DNA of 64,000 bases from Plasmodium brasilianum (Eukaryota > Apicomplexa > Aconoidasida > Haemosporida > Plasmodiidae). Under the pieces are notes generated by a model. The model saw nothing but the letters and a program-made list of their open reading frames with translations, searched no databases and was not told the DNA's origin. The DNA is taken from positions 124,001 through 188,000 of the forward strand of contig NC_090116.1 of assembly GCF_023973825.1 (NCBI RefSeq). Reading direction: 5' to 3'. Shown here one piece after another: positions 13,301 through 25,800 of this stretch (its first letter is position 1; the number at the start of each line of letters is the position of its first letter). The position numbers and the translations under genes were made by a program.

Positions 13301-16300
13301 TGTATGTATCATTATATAATTTACATTCTCATTAATTATAATCAATTTTACTTTACTAAGTAAAATGCTAAAATAGGTATAAATATAATTTGAGCTTTCA
13401 AAAATAATGTTAAATATATACAACAATCTTCACCGTGTAAATTATTATTTTCGCGTTTAGATGACACAAAAAAATTCCACCGAACTTTTCTTTAAAATTT
13501 ATGAACACTAACACAACCTTTATTTGTATAAAAAACTAAAATTCCACAGAAAATCATAGTTCATCGACTATATCATTAATATTACTAAAATTTACAAAAA
13601 TATTCTACAAAAGAACATTCTACAAAAATTCTTTCCAAAAGCAGAACAAAAAAAAAAAAATATAATATATAAAATAAAATAATATGATATAATATAATAA
13701 ATTAAACCAAGTAAAATACTATATAGGAAATTATGAATGTAAAGAATTATAATAATAAATAAGGTTAATTTTTTAAAAATTATATTTAACAAAGAATGTA
13801 ATAAGATACATAGTATGAAACAATAGTTTCCTATAGAAAATTTTTAACGCATAACGTTTAATTTTAAGAATATAATGCATGTATTCTAGTGCAACTAATT
13901 AATAATAATTTTAATAGGATCTTTCAAGAGAATTACTTTTTTCATTATAATTCATGTTATCTAATTTTTTTGTCAAATAGCAAACAATATTTTATTTATG
14001 CGCTACATATTTATTCAAAGAAGAGCTTAGAATATTTTATATATATATTGGTTCTTAATACCACATAAAATAGTATACTACCTTTCAATTAAACGATTCA
14101 TTAAACGTTAATTTACTAGGTAAATTTTATTTTGTTAATAATATTTTCAATTTATATTTGTTCCTTTCTTGTTATTCTTATTTTATTGTTTTTTTCTTCT
14201 AAATTTTCAAATATTATAATTTTTCAAGATATATTATTATTCTTAATTGAGAAATTTTTTAAATTAATATATAGAATTTTAGATGATATTAATGCATCAC
14301 GGTTAATAAAAAAATAATGGAGTCATATATATTAATTTCGTCGATTTTATTATATAATAAAAAAATAGTATTGAAGTTCATTGAACAATATAGTTATTTA
14401 TACATAATAATTATTATCATATGTAATATTTTTTTATTTAATTAGTTAATTGTATATATAAAAATATTCCATTGAACTTAATAAATTATGTATGTTCACT
14501 CTTCCCATTTCGGATGCCTAAAATAAATATATAAAAAAAAAAAGAAGACTATATATAAGGGATTTCATTTGCTAAATTTTCATCCGTTATGTCAAGGACA
14601 ATATTAGTAAATAGTGAAAAAATATAATTTAAAATGTTCTGTAAATTTCTCTTTTTAAAAACTATCGTTTCTTCATATATATATGAGTTACTAAAATATA
14701 TAGAATTCAATGAAAAACATGATATATTTTCTTATCAAATCTAAATATAGTGCATGTGCAATTTTTAAAAATTTTCTAAAATATAATTAATAATATTTTA
14801 GAAAAATGTATATTTTAAGTGAAATTAAAAAAAAAATATATATATTTTTTTTGCATTTATGTATATTATTTTATAAATTTCATTATATATATATATATAC
14901 AAAAAATGTAAAGTAAAACTCACAGAAAACAAAATGCTACAATGAATTATCTATTATGGCATTAAATTTTGTCCACAAACGAATATATATAGGAGAATTA
15001 AAAATCCTCGCTATTCCTGAGTAAAATATGTGTCGCTAAAAATATAATTGTTTCTATTACAAAAATAATTCCTATTTGTAATATTTTGCAATATAAGTAA
15101 ATTTATGTATTATTATTTCATATATAAGCATATATGTACATATTTTATACATAAAATTAAATATATTAATAGCATAATGTAATATTTAACAATGACTAAA
15201 AAGTAAAAAAAAAATAATGTATTTCATTTATAATTTTTATATCACAATATAAATTTTCCAGCTCAAAAATTTCTATTTGTTATTTTCACTTTTTGTATCT
15301 TATAAACACCTATATAAATGATTAAAAATATATATATATAGCTTAATTATTAATAATAGATATTTTTCATTGTGCATATTTCCTATAAATAGAACAAATG
15401 ATAAACATAATTTTCACTTGCATTTGAATTTATACAGAGGAAAATTTATTGTTTAAGTATAATCATGAAAAGTATTAATATATATATTTCATGCAAAACA
15501 ATTTTATATTCATTTATTTTTTAATTATATACTATATAGATGTACGATTATAGAATTTTTCAATCCTATCATAACGAATTAATTAACAAAAATAAAATGC
15601 AAATTTGTAAATAAAACATTTATCATTAATTCGTATATATTTATTTTTATTATATTAAAAAAGGAATTATTATTGTAGTAATATTGATAGTTCTTATTGT
15701 ATATTTTGCATATTTAAAATACTTTTAATAAACTATTAATTCTATTTTTATCCTTCTTACGGAGAAACTTACCTAGTATCTCAAAAATAATTACTTATTC
15801 AATTATATAAAAAAATTATTTATTTTTATTACCCTTATTGTTAATTACGCCTTTACATATATATAATTCATTTATATAAAATCATTATCACAAAGAAAAA
15901 GTATATTTGTAATTGTAACCGTTTATAACGCGTTCAACTTTAATCATTAGTGCGCTCATATGTTTCAATAATAAAAAGTAAAAATGCAATTATACTATAT
16001 ATTTATAATTTTTGTTTAGAATATACATATATGTAAACCTTATAAAATTTAAATAAAAATAATTTTCAAATAAGAAAAATATTACATATACTTAGAAAAT
16101 ATTTAGTTAAAATTATTTACAACTACCAATATTAATAGTTAACTATAAATAATTCATTCTGAAAAACAATGATTTTTAATTACACATTTATATAAAAAAA
16201 ATTTAAAAACTAAAATATATATAATAAACGTTATTATAGTAAATATTTATTATAATACACATCTCATAATATAAATAATAATTACCATTGATTGAATTAT

Positions 16301-16643
16301 TTTTTAGAAATAACAAAAAAGAAATTATGTTCTTTTTGTTATACAACATACGCAAAAAGATATTTCCAATTAATTTAAAATAAATCATAGATTTTTTTTA
16401 ATTAAATCACGAAATTATAATAATTTCATTGCTTTATACTAATTTTAAGTAACAAACATATATATCACAAACAAATATATTAAAAATGCACGCCTTTTTC
16501 GTGAAAATATTAAATTAGGCACAAAAAAGTTTTTAATGTACATATACATAATATAAAACATTATAACTCAATAAATATTACGAATATACGTTTTCATATG
16601 TTACATTAAAATAGTTATGTACGCTAAGATGGAATTATAAATA
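13301..16643. other. AT-rich intergenic stretch
   Basis: No gene is supportable. Several 60-66 codon frames (13592-13792 minus, 14132-14317 plus, 16203-16388 minus) are low-complexity I/F/L/Y/N strings without splice context or family signature. A TA tract sits at 13280-13301 at the left edge. Confidence 0.5.
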
Positions 16644-17572
16644 TTAAGTATTTGTATGTGAATATCTTTTATATGTAATATTTTTAAGGACGTTATAAAT
16701 TTTTTCTTTTTCCATATCAAATGATTTTCTCATCAAAGAACCTATCTTATTATAACAAATTTTAGGATTATTTGCCTTAATTATTCTATATAATACAATT
16801 TTTATCCATAAATAAACAAAATATAAAGTACCAAAGACAACCTCCACTCCAGAGACTATTGAATTTAGTATTACTAAAGCAACTATTGTGTTATTATTTT
16901 TTATTGATGCATTATATACAATACTTCAATTGAAAGCCTTAATAGAGTTATTAAAACTAAAAAGTATGGAGTAACTCGTAAAGCTGTCTTTCCATTTATC
17001 ACTCTATTTGCAGTATTTTTATTAATTTTCACATTGTTTTCAATTTTATTTATGGAATATAAAAGACTGAAAATTATTTTTTCAAAAAATTTATCTATAG
17101 TATTAAGTAAAGAATACATTTTTTCAAAGGTACTTTATGCCTTTCCTCATAATTTAATAAAGTTTCCTTTAATTCCTTGTTTTGTAATGCAATTTCTTTT
17201 CCATTTCTAGATATATCTTCCTTTTTATCGAGTAATTTATAATTATTCTCCTTACTTGATATGTATGTTGTCTATTTAACACTCACCAAATTCTCTTATA
17301 GGAGACGATTAGTTGTTAAAACTAAATGAATATCTAGCTCATTCTTCTAAAATAATGACACATTGTAGTTATTCTAAAGAAAAAAAAGGTAAACATTTAT
17401 TATTTACAAGAGTACATATTTCCATACTAAGAAAATATTATTTTTAAAAATGAAATATTAAATATTATTATAATACCATATTATTGTTATAATTGTATAA
17501 CCAAAATAAAAGGGTAAATGAAAGTACTTTAATAAAAATTACGTATATGAAATTTCCCTTTATTGTATACAT
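16644..17572 (-). pseudogene. Exported protein pseudogene with stop codon inside PEXEL
   Basis: This is a minus-strand two-exon gene. Exon 1 (17572-17477, 32 codons) is intact and begins MYTIKGNFIYVIFIKVL, followed by a hydrophobic SFTLLFWLYNYNNNM, with a GT donor right after. Exon 2 opens at 17346 after TTTTAG, in phase 0, and reads KNELDIHLVLTTNRLL, then TAA, then EN. The stop thus occupies the fourth position of an R-x-L-x-E export motif. A second stop follows SVK. Downstream, open blocks in shifted frames read KLLDKKEDISRNGKEIALQN, then DKFFEKIIFSLLYSINKIEN, then a hydrophobic YFLVLITLLRLSIEVLYIM, and last a hydrophobic plus basic tail (VVFGTLYFVYLWIKIVLYRI). That matches the export motif, charged middle and paired membrane helices of Plasmodium exported proteins. 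At least two frameshifts (about 17115 and 16870-16900) also break it. The specific family name is uncertain. Confidence 0.7.
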
Positions 17573-20216
17573 CTTTAATGATATTATATATTTAATAATA
17601 AAAATTATGACTTTATTTTTGAATCGTGCAAATAACAAATGAAAATGTTTATACTATTATTCTCCATATATTAATTTTATTTCGCATTTAATAAATTGAA
17701 TTTTATTAAATGTAGCTCATATTAAATTTTACATAGGTAAAATAACTATAAAATTGATTTAGTATATAATCTATATAAGGTTGTTATAAGGACAAAAAAA
17801 AATTATTATAATAGTTTATATAAAATAAAATGATAAACGTTTAAAATATCTAAATTAATTTTATTATATTACATTATGGTATGCAACTTTATTTTTTATT
17901 AATTGCTTTCAAAAAAAAAAAAATAGTACCAAGATCAGATAAAATCAAATTAACAGTTATTTAAATACTGATAAAAATTTTGCACTTTTATAAATGATAG
18001 TATAACACGTAAAAAATATATACTAATATATATTCAGAGGACCCTTATCAATTCTTACGATCTTTTCAAGTAATAATTCTAATATTATACATGTTTTTTG
18101 TAGAATTTTGTAATCTAATAAAATAATATTCATTAAAACAATAAAAAGAATAGAGAAAAAATATTACGTTGACAAAAACGTTATATGCTTTAACCTATAT
18201 AAATCATTACCTATCTAAAAAAATATATGTTCTTTTATAAACTAATATATATTAATAAAATAAAACACGTAATTACGAATTAAATATGAGAGTATAAAAT
18301 TATTTTATAAATACATCAATAACTAAGTGTTATATTTCTGCATATTGATGTTACAGTGTTATAATGTATATCTAAAACATAATAAAATCTATTGTTACTT
18401 AAGGAAATTTTTTAAAATTCATAAATTACATAAAATATTGTTCTTTTAAGAATGCAAACAAAAATATATTTAGAGAATAATAAACATAATAGAAAAAAAA
18501 CAAGTTAAAAATAAATTATGTATAAAAATCCCATGAGCAATTTAACAAGTTCAGTAATATTTATAGCCATATAAAATTACAAATTATAGTTACAAAAAAA
18601 AATATATATTTAACATATATAAAAGTATGATGAAAAAATATTAAAAATAAAAAATATTTACTAATTTTTTGCATTAAAAAATCTATTCAGAATTCATATT
18701 ACCTTATTTTATAAAAATAAGTAGTTTTAAATTATATTTTTAACAGGAATCATGAGCAATATTTTTATATAATATATAAATTTCTTATGGAAAGAAAATC
18801 ATTTTATATCCTATTATTGTTACTCTTCTCAAATTATAATACAAACTCTAATAAAGATTAATTTATTATATTCAAAAAAATATTATTTCTGATTATAAAA
18901 AAAATAAAAAGAAAAAGAATATAATTATTACAGTTAAAATTATTATTTTCAAATACTTAAAGAATTTATAAAAATTGATATAGTTATATTTTTTCCCAAT
19001 TATCTTATATATTTATATTTTAACATTCATAATAACATTTTTCTAGTACACATAATACACATTTGTCATTTAATTGAAAAAAATTTTAACACATTAAACA
19101 AATTTTTTTATAAAATAGGCGAGATGATATGTAAATATTAGTAAAAAAAGGAAACATGTAATGTCTATTATGAAATAAATTACAAAAATTTATAAGTTTT
19201 ATTTAAAACAATAAAATAAATTCATAATCTCAAACAGTCATAGGATTATTTATTTTTCTTATATTTATTTCTTTTTATTTTATGATTAATAGGAATATTA
19301 TTTAATTTATTTCATTAATTTTGTAAAGATTAAATATGCATATCTTTTTTAGTTTTCATTCCACTTTAATTTAGACATTTAAGTAATTCTTATAGAATAA
19401 AATTATATAAAAAATTACATAAGTTCCATTGTAAAATAATAAAAGTATAATACCTAATTTTTACTGAAACAGAATAGAAATACACAAAATTATTATGCCA
19501 TTGCATAAAATTTCTACCAAATATGAAATTTTGCTAAAATATTTTAACTATTTGTTAGCAATATCTTAAATTTTAAATGGGAACTTATAAGCTATCTATA
19601 AGAAAATATTTTTTTTGTTATACATCTATTTCATTAAAAAAGTTATCGTTATATATATAAATGAAATATCTATGTTTAATATAAAAAATAAGTATTTTTA
19701 CAAATCCGTAAAATTATATTATATCTTAATTTTTTTATATATAACCATAAAAAAATAATAAAAATATATAAATTAATACATATATTCAGTAAAGCTACTG
19801 TAAAAAATATACATTTATTTCAATTATATTTAATAGTAATTTATATTTTTATGAGTATAGAACACATTTTTGTAAATTTACAATTATACTTGAGAATGAA
19901 AAAATTATATGTACATCTTATGTATTCATATATTCTTAATTTTTATTCATTAATATAATCTTTCAGTGTCATAAAAAATAAAAATCATTTATAGTATACT
20001 CATTTATAAATTTTGAATATAACATATACAAAAGTAATTTTTCAAAAATACTCTTAAAAGTGTATTAAAGAACAGTAATAATATAATGACTTGTTTCAAC
20101 TATTCACTTAATTGTAATGATTTATGATCCCCAAGATAATGAGCAATTATTAATAATTCATAATTAAAAGGGGTATTATTTTATTATATATTTATAATTT
20201 CACATTTATACTATGC

Positions 20217-20236
20217 AAAAAAAAAAAAAAAAAAAA
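20217..20236. repeat. Poly-A tract, 20 bases
   Basis: An uninterrupted run of 20 A follows CTATGC. It has no gene association. Confidence 0.9.
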
Positions 20237-20326
20237 GGATTAAGAGATTTTTACAATTAATATGTTTTATAATATATTTCATATAAAACATATCCTAGAG
20301 AATAAATATTAAGCTTTTTTTTTACA

Positions 20327-20330
<4 letters not shown>

Positions 20331-20357
<27 letters not shown>
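20331..20357. repeat. TA microsatellite, 27 bases
   Basis: A pure alternating TA tract in the 3' flank of the fam-l gene. Confidence 0.9.
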
Positions 20358-20614
20358 CAATGAAAAAAATATATTTCATTTCTTTCATTAAATAGTTAAC
20401 AAGACACTTATTAGTAATATGAAACTAATAATACACATTCTTAATAACTTGAACAAATAATAGTTTTAGAGTAGAACAAGATATAACATGGAAAGTATCA
20501 CTCTTTAGTACAAATACATATTGTCACAATTCAATAAAATTATATGAATTGTTCTATTTAATATTCATACTAAAGCATATATATATTTTTCTTATGTAAA
20601 AACTATTTAAACAT

Positions 20615-20650
20615 GTAAGTGTAAATGTAAACGTAAATGTAAATGTAAAT
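20615..20650. repeat. GTAAAT hexamer array, six units
   Basis: There are six tandem hexamers: GTAAGT, GTAAAT, GTAAAC and three of GTAAAT. It is the only hexamer array I noticed in the window and lies about 240 bases beyond the fam-l stop codon. No function is evident. Confidence 0.85.
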
Positions 20651-20890
20651 ATTAAGTTATAATATTTAATAAAGTTGAAATTACTATTTAAAATAAAAAA
20701 TACAAAACAATAAAACATATTCAGAAAAAAACTAGAAGCATAATTTTTTACTGATGTATATAAAACAAGCTAAATATATGTAAATATAATTTTAAATATT
20801 AAGCAGTTACGCATTTATCTATTAAGTATATAACTAAGGATATTAAATATATTATCTTATATTTAAGAATCATTATCAACAAAAAGTATA

Positions 20891-21789
20891 CTACTTATAA
20901 TTCATTTTATTCACACCTAAACTTAATTTATTTATACTACCGTCTTCTTTAAAAATATTAGGAGCCACCATTATAAATATGGCAGATAGTAACATCAAAA
21001 TTACGGTATATGCTATTGGAAAAAAATTGAATTGTGTTAAACCTAGAAAATCTTTTATAACATTGCAAAAAGAACCTAGTGGACCTAAACTTTTAAGCCA
21101 AGCCCATGCAATTTCAAAAACCTGACATCCATGTAATATGGGAAATCCTATTGCCAACAGTAGAGAAATAAAAAATAGGCCTACTCCAAATTCGTAACTT
21201 TTATATTTTATTTTTTTTGAAATTATATTTCTAGTTCTTCTTTTTTCAAGAAAATCAGAAATGCTTTTTTTTATCAATTTTTGTTCAAAATTTAAATGTT
21301 TACTATCAAAAATTTCATCATTTTTATCCTTAGTTTGGGTGTATAATCCTTCTCTATTTAATGAACTTCTATTAAATTGTGGGTTTTTTTCATTGTTTCC
21401 TTTCTCATTATTATATAAAATTTTTTCTTCGCTCTCTATATTTTTTAGTATATCTTGTTTTAACCGTACAATATATGAATCCTTATATTGTTTATATTTT
21501 GCTAGTATTCGATAATTTCTTGTGAATAATTCTATGCCATCACTGCAGTTGTAATCCAAATATTTGTTAAAAGTACTCTAAAAAAGACAGGTAAATATTT
21601 GTTATTTAATAGAATAAATAATCTAACGGTAAAAACACTATTATTCAAAATAAATTACAAAAATATGAATAATGCTAATATCCTTAAATACTATTATCTT
21701 ACCACATCATGGTAAAAATTGCATATCCATGCTAAAAAGACAAACGTAGCAATTAAAAAAAAATATAATAACTTTATATTTTGTTCCAT
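20891..21789 (-). CDS. fam-l protein (intact, two exons)
   Basis: fam-l is a large two-exon family characteristic of P. malariae; the products are predicted to be exported to the infected red cell. Exon 1 is 21789-21703 (29 codons), reading MEQNIKLLYFF, then a hydrophobic LIATFVFLAWICNF. An in-frame ATG sits immediately upstream (21792-21790); the second is chosen because family members begin MEQ. The intron 21702-21578 has GTAAGA and TTTTTTAG ends and is phase 0. Exon 2 (21577-20891) opens STFNKYLD and reaches the family's export region, TRNYRILAKYKQ, with R52-I-L-A-K56: the fifth position is lysine, not the E/Q/D of a canonical PEXEL. The 257-residue product has a charged middle and two hydrophobic helices at about 159-178 and 214-234, the family's usual plan. 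Length, splicing and motifs are all intact. fam-l genes are often beside a fam-m gene; none is adjacent here. The molecular role is unknown. Confidence 0.9.
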
Positions 21790-21792
21790 CAT

Positions 21793-23960
21793 ATAGATTT
21801 CAATAATCTAATATATACATTAATAAAAAAACTAATACTAATATTATATTCATTTAATAGTAAAGGAGAATATACTTATTTTATTAAAAAATATAATAAT
21901 GCGTATAGAACTGTAGAACATTTTACAATACCTTAGAAGAAAAATAATTTTAAATATGTAATATTTAATTTTTTTATTAATTTTACATAAAAAAAAACAC
22001 ACATTAACTAGAATAAATTTTAATTGATTCACAAATAATTCAAATGTATAATATAATTGTATAACATATTGTAGTAATTGAACAATTTTTTCTTTTAATT
22101 ATTTCTGAATAAAATAAAAAAATATATACATACAATTTCATAATATTCTTTAAATATCAAATTTATTTTCAATATATAAAATGAAAGACATATACATATA
22201 TAATTAATTGTTATATACGTTAAAAGGGAATAATTATTATGATTTTTTCCTATTAATAATTTTAGTTTTACAACCAGCATATTTTGTTAAAACAGGTTAT
22301 TGCTAATAAAAATATCATGTATTATATAGCAGTATAACATTAATAATAATAATAATTTTAAAATTAAAAATAATGAACAGTACTTTCTGTTAAATTTTTT
22401 ACAAATCATGAATTCTTTATGATATAATACATCCTTAAAAAGTCCTAATTTATAGGACACTATATATATGAAAATATACTTTTTAAAAGCAACTAAATCA
22501 TTTTTTATTATATTATCATCATTTTGAAAAATTCTAATTTTTAACTTTTTATTTATGCCCTTATTTCTATATTAAAAGTTTATGTATTCATTTATTTCAT
22601 TTTTTTCTTTTCCTTTTTTTTAATTAATTATATATATATGGAAAAATATTATTATAGTAAAAAAAAAAAAAAAACACTAAAAGTACAATTAGCATATAAA
22701 ATATTACAAGATGGTGATTTAATTTAAAAATAATTCAAATAAAATAAATTTACAAATGATAATAATATACAGGCATAAATATGTATATTAACATAAGAAA
22801 TAATTACAATAATATTTACTAAAATAAATGATTTAGTAATTTTTCTATTAATGAAATTTAAATGTACATGTTACTTTATTTTATCATTATTTTAATATTT
22901 TTTTTTTTTTTTTTTAGTTCTTTCTCTAATGCATAATCTTAGGAACAAACTTTAAAATTCCAGCATAATAAATCACCATAAATATAAGAATCATTTATAT
23001 TTTAGTGAAAATTATTTTTTAACAGCAAAAATATATTATGCCATAATATTTATGCTACTTGTGTGTTGTATATGTGGGAAAGGCAATCATAAAAATATTA
23101 CATGCATAAAAAATTATTGCAATAATTTTAAATAAAACTTTACATTATTATTTTCTTTAAAAAATATTTTTATTCCAAATAAATAATTAAAAAATAAAAA
23201 AAAACAAGAAAAGACAAATTTAAAATATTATTCTTAAATTATAAGCAAAAAAAAAAAAAAAATTACGAAAATTAACATTATCATAATTATTCTCATTTAA
23301 ATTATTTTCGTTGCTATCTTTACATTAAAGAAAATTATCTTTAACTTTTTTTTTTTTTTTCTCAGAATTTTAACATGCTATTTTTTGTTCTCAATTAATA
23401 TTTTTATATATAATATATATCAATCTATTTTGAAAATATTACTAATTTATATATATCTTTAATTTAAATTTTGAAAAATAATTGAACTGTATAAAAAAAT
23501 TATGATAAGCATTTACTTATATGTAAGCTTTTGCGATTTTAACACTACTCATTGTTTCTAAATATTTTCTTTGAGACATCTTTTTTATAAAATATATATT
23601 TACATATATCTAAATTATAATTTTCTTTTAAAATTTAGACATCATATATACAAATAGTTCAATTTTTTAATAAAACATTTAATTTTCTCTTTATATATAT
23701 ACGATAAATGATTTACGTTCACATATTACATGTATATATATATCAATAATATTTACTTTATTTTCACGTTATATCATTTTCTTATATTTAATAAATAAAT
23801 TATTATTATTATTTAATATATACAAATAAAACAAGATTTATATAAATTAAAATTGAATTATGAAACTTAAAATATTATTTTCTTATATATACTAGCTATA
23901 AATTACATTATATACAAAAAAAAAATGAAATATTCACTTAAATTCTCAATTCTTATGGAT
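21793..23960. other. AT-rich region upstream of fam-l
   Basis: This must hold the fam-l 5' regulatory region, but no element can be defined. Poly-A and poly-T runs at about 22661-22674, 22900-22916, 23250-23263 and 23346-23360 are typical of Plasmodium upstream DNA. The short minus-strand frames at 21850-22032 and 22095-22280 are low complexity and not called. Confidence 0.45.
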
Positions 23961-25800
23961 TATAATATTCTCTTTGTATGGTTTCAATTATAATTTACCT
24001 AGAGAAATATGTGCTTTTTCTTTTTTACAGAGAGTAATTACTTTAAATATTTATCCTTTTTATATTTTTAATAAAAATATTTGTTTTTCTATTTCTAAAA
24101 AGTTTCTATATTTTGTTTTATATATAGTCTATGTTTTTATTTTGAATAATATATATGATTATATAATACCCATAAAAATATATGTATTGAACAAAATGGC
24201 TATATTCTTATTACTAAAATGCAAAAATTTTAAAAACGAATATGGTATTTTTAAAAATTATAATACTAAGTAAAAAGCTGTATAATTAATAAAATTTTCT
24301 AATAATCTACATGAATATACTCAACCTCAAAGCATTCCATTTCCACTAAAAGGTTTTCTCAAGTGATCACATTCATAAGAAGAAGTAATTTTTGATGTTA
24401 TTGTACTTGGGTTTATCCCTTTATTAACAATAATTATATTAACATATATCAACATTTTCCTTGTTCTATTCTCCGACCATTAATTATTCCCCATAAAAAT
24501 GTGCTTGTTCTTCTTTAATCCCTAAAATATATTACGATAAAAGATTAATATTGGGTAATTGTTATATGTTGAAGTACGCAATATTTTTTAATGCCAGTGT
24601 ACACCAAACGGAATTTTCTGTTGAATTCTAAAAAAAAAATATATAATAAACGTTGAAATATCTAGATAGGTAAACTCACTAAATATTTGTTTTTGCTTCT
24701 GTAGGTGATTAAATATATTCTGGTTACAGTATGTACTATATAACATATAATTCTTTACCAAATGAATCATTTATAAGTGTTCAACAATAGATATATTGGT
24801 TCTTATAAAATAAGGTCGTGATTAAGGTAATTCAACTGTATGTTAAAAGATACCAAAAAAAAATAATTAGAATAATATTTTTTAATAATAATATTACAAA
24901 AGTAATAGGATACAAATGTATAGGATTCTAAGAGAACCATAAAAATTTCACGTAAAAAGACCTGTGGGAAATAACTACAAAAGTTGAAATAAAAATAATA
25001 ATAAATTAAAGACAAATATTTTAAGCAAATTTATAAGTTACTAAGTAGTAATATATACAAAAAAGAATTTATATTAATTAGATAACCAATATCCATATTG
25101 TAATTCAACATGAACGTAGTTAGGATACATAATAACTTTTATAAGAAATCCATCCTTATAATTTTTATAAATGCAAATGTAAAAAAAAGAACAAGTTATT
25201 AATTGAATAATAAAAGCGTTAACAGTAGAATAAATGGTTAAACATATTTATCATTAAATTAAATAAAAATTCGCAATAGTAATAATATGTCACGAGTTAG
25301 TATGTGATTAAGCATAAATAATATATTTTTTACTATTACAATTAAATCAGGAGAAATGTAATAAAACATGAAACACTAAATTTGATATATCAGTGACATA
25401 ACCACATAAATGGATAACAAGCAGATTATAAAAACAACGAAAATGTGTAATCCAATAGACTTAAACGACATTGATTAAATATTAACAACAATATCATATA
25501 TTTTACACTAAGATAGTATGAATGAAAATAATGCATTCACTATTGGTGAAATCATTTATAAAGACAAATTTACCTGTATAATATTATGTGACTGTATAAT
25601 TATCAGTATAACTAAAAGAACACACGTAAAACGAAAAGATTCTTGGCATAAAATATATTTATTTACTGCATTTTTCATATATATTGTTTTTAAAATTTCT
25701 TGGACTATTATAATATATTGATAATTGTGAGATTTAGTATGAAATAAAATGATCAACGAATTTAAATACTAAAGTTCCTTTTATATATAAATATACAAAA
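23961..25800. other. Unidentified more complex region, possibly decayed coding
   Basis: This patch is less AT-monotonous than its surroundings and holds several open segments, none of which I recognise. The plus strand at 23974-24273 is open for 99 codons but starts at TTG and is F/I/Y-rich. At about 24370-24470 the plus strand encodes a hydrophobic stretch (VIFDVIVLGFIPLLTIIIL), and the minus strand over the same bases reads NKGINPSTITSKITSSYE. A 67-codon frame from a true ATG at 25518 reads MNENNAFTIGEIIYKDKF, then cysteines, then a C-terminal hydrophobic run. No phase-consistent splice model joins these. It may be the remnant of a lost subtelomeric gene. Confidence 0.2.

Larger units (their letters stand above)
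17573..20890. other. AT-rich intergenic stretch downstream of fam-l
   Basis: No gene is supportable. The stretch holds a 20-base poly-A (20217-20236), a 27-base TA tract (20331-20357) and a short GTAAAT hexamer array (20615-20650). The right end is the 3' flank of the minus-strand fam-l gene, but no clear polyadenylation signal can be singled out in such AT-rich sequence. Confidence 0.5.

Noticed and set aside
21261..21515. 84-codon plus-strand open frame
   Set aside because: It lies entirely antisense to exon 2 of the intact fam-l gene and has no signature of its own.
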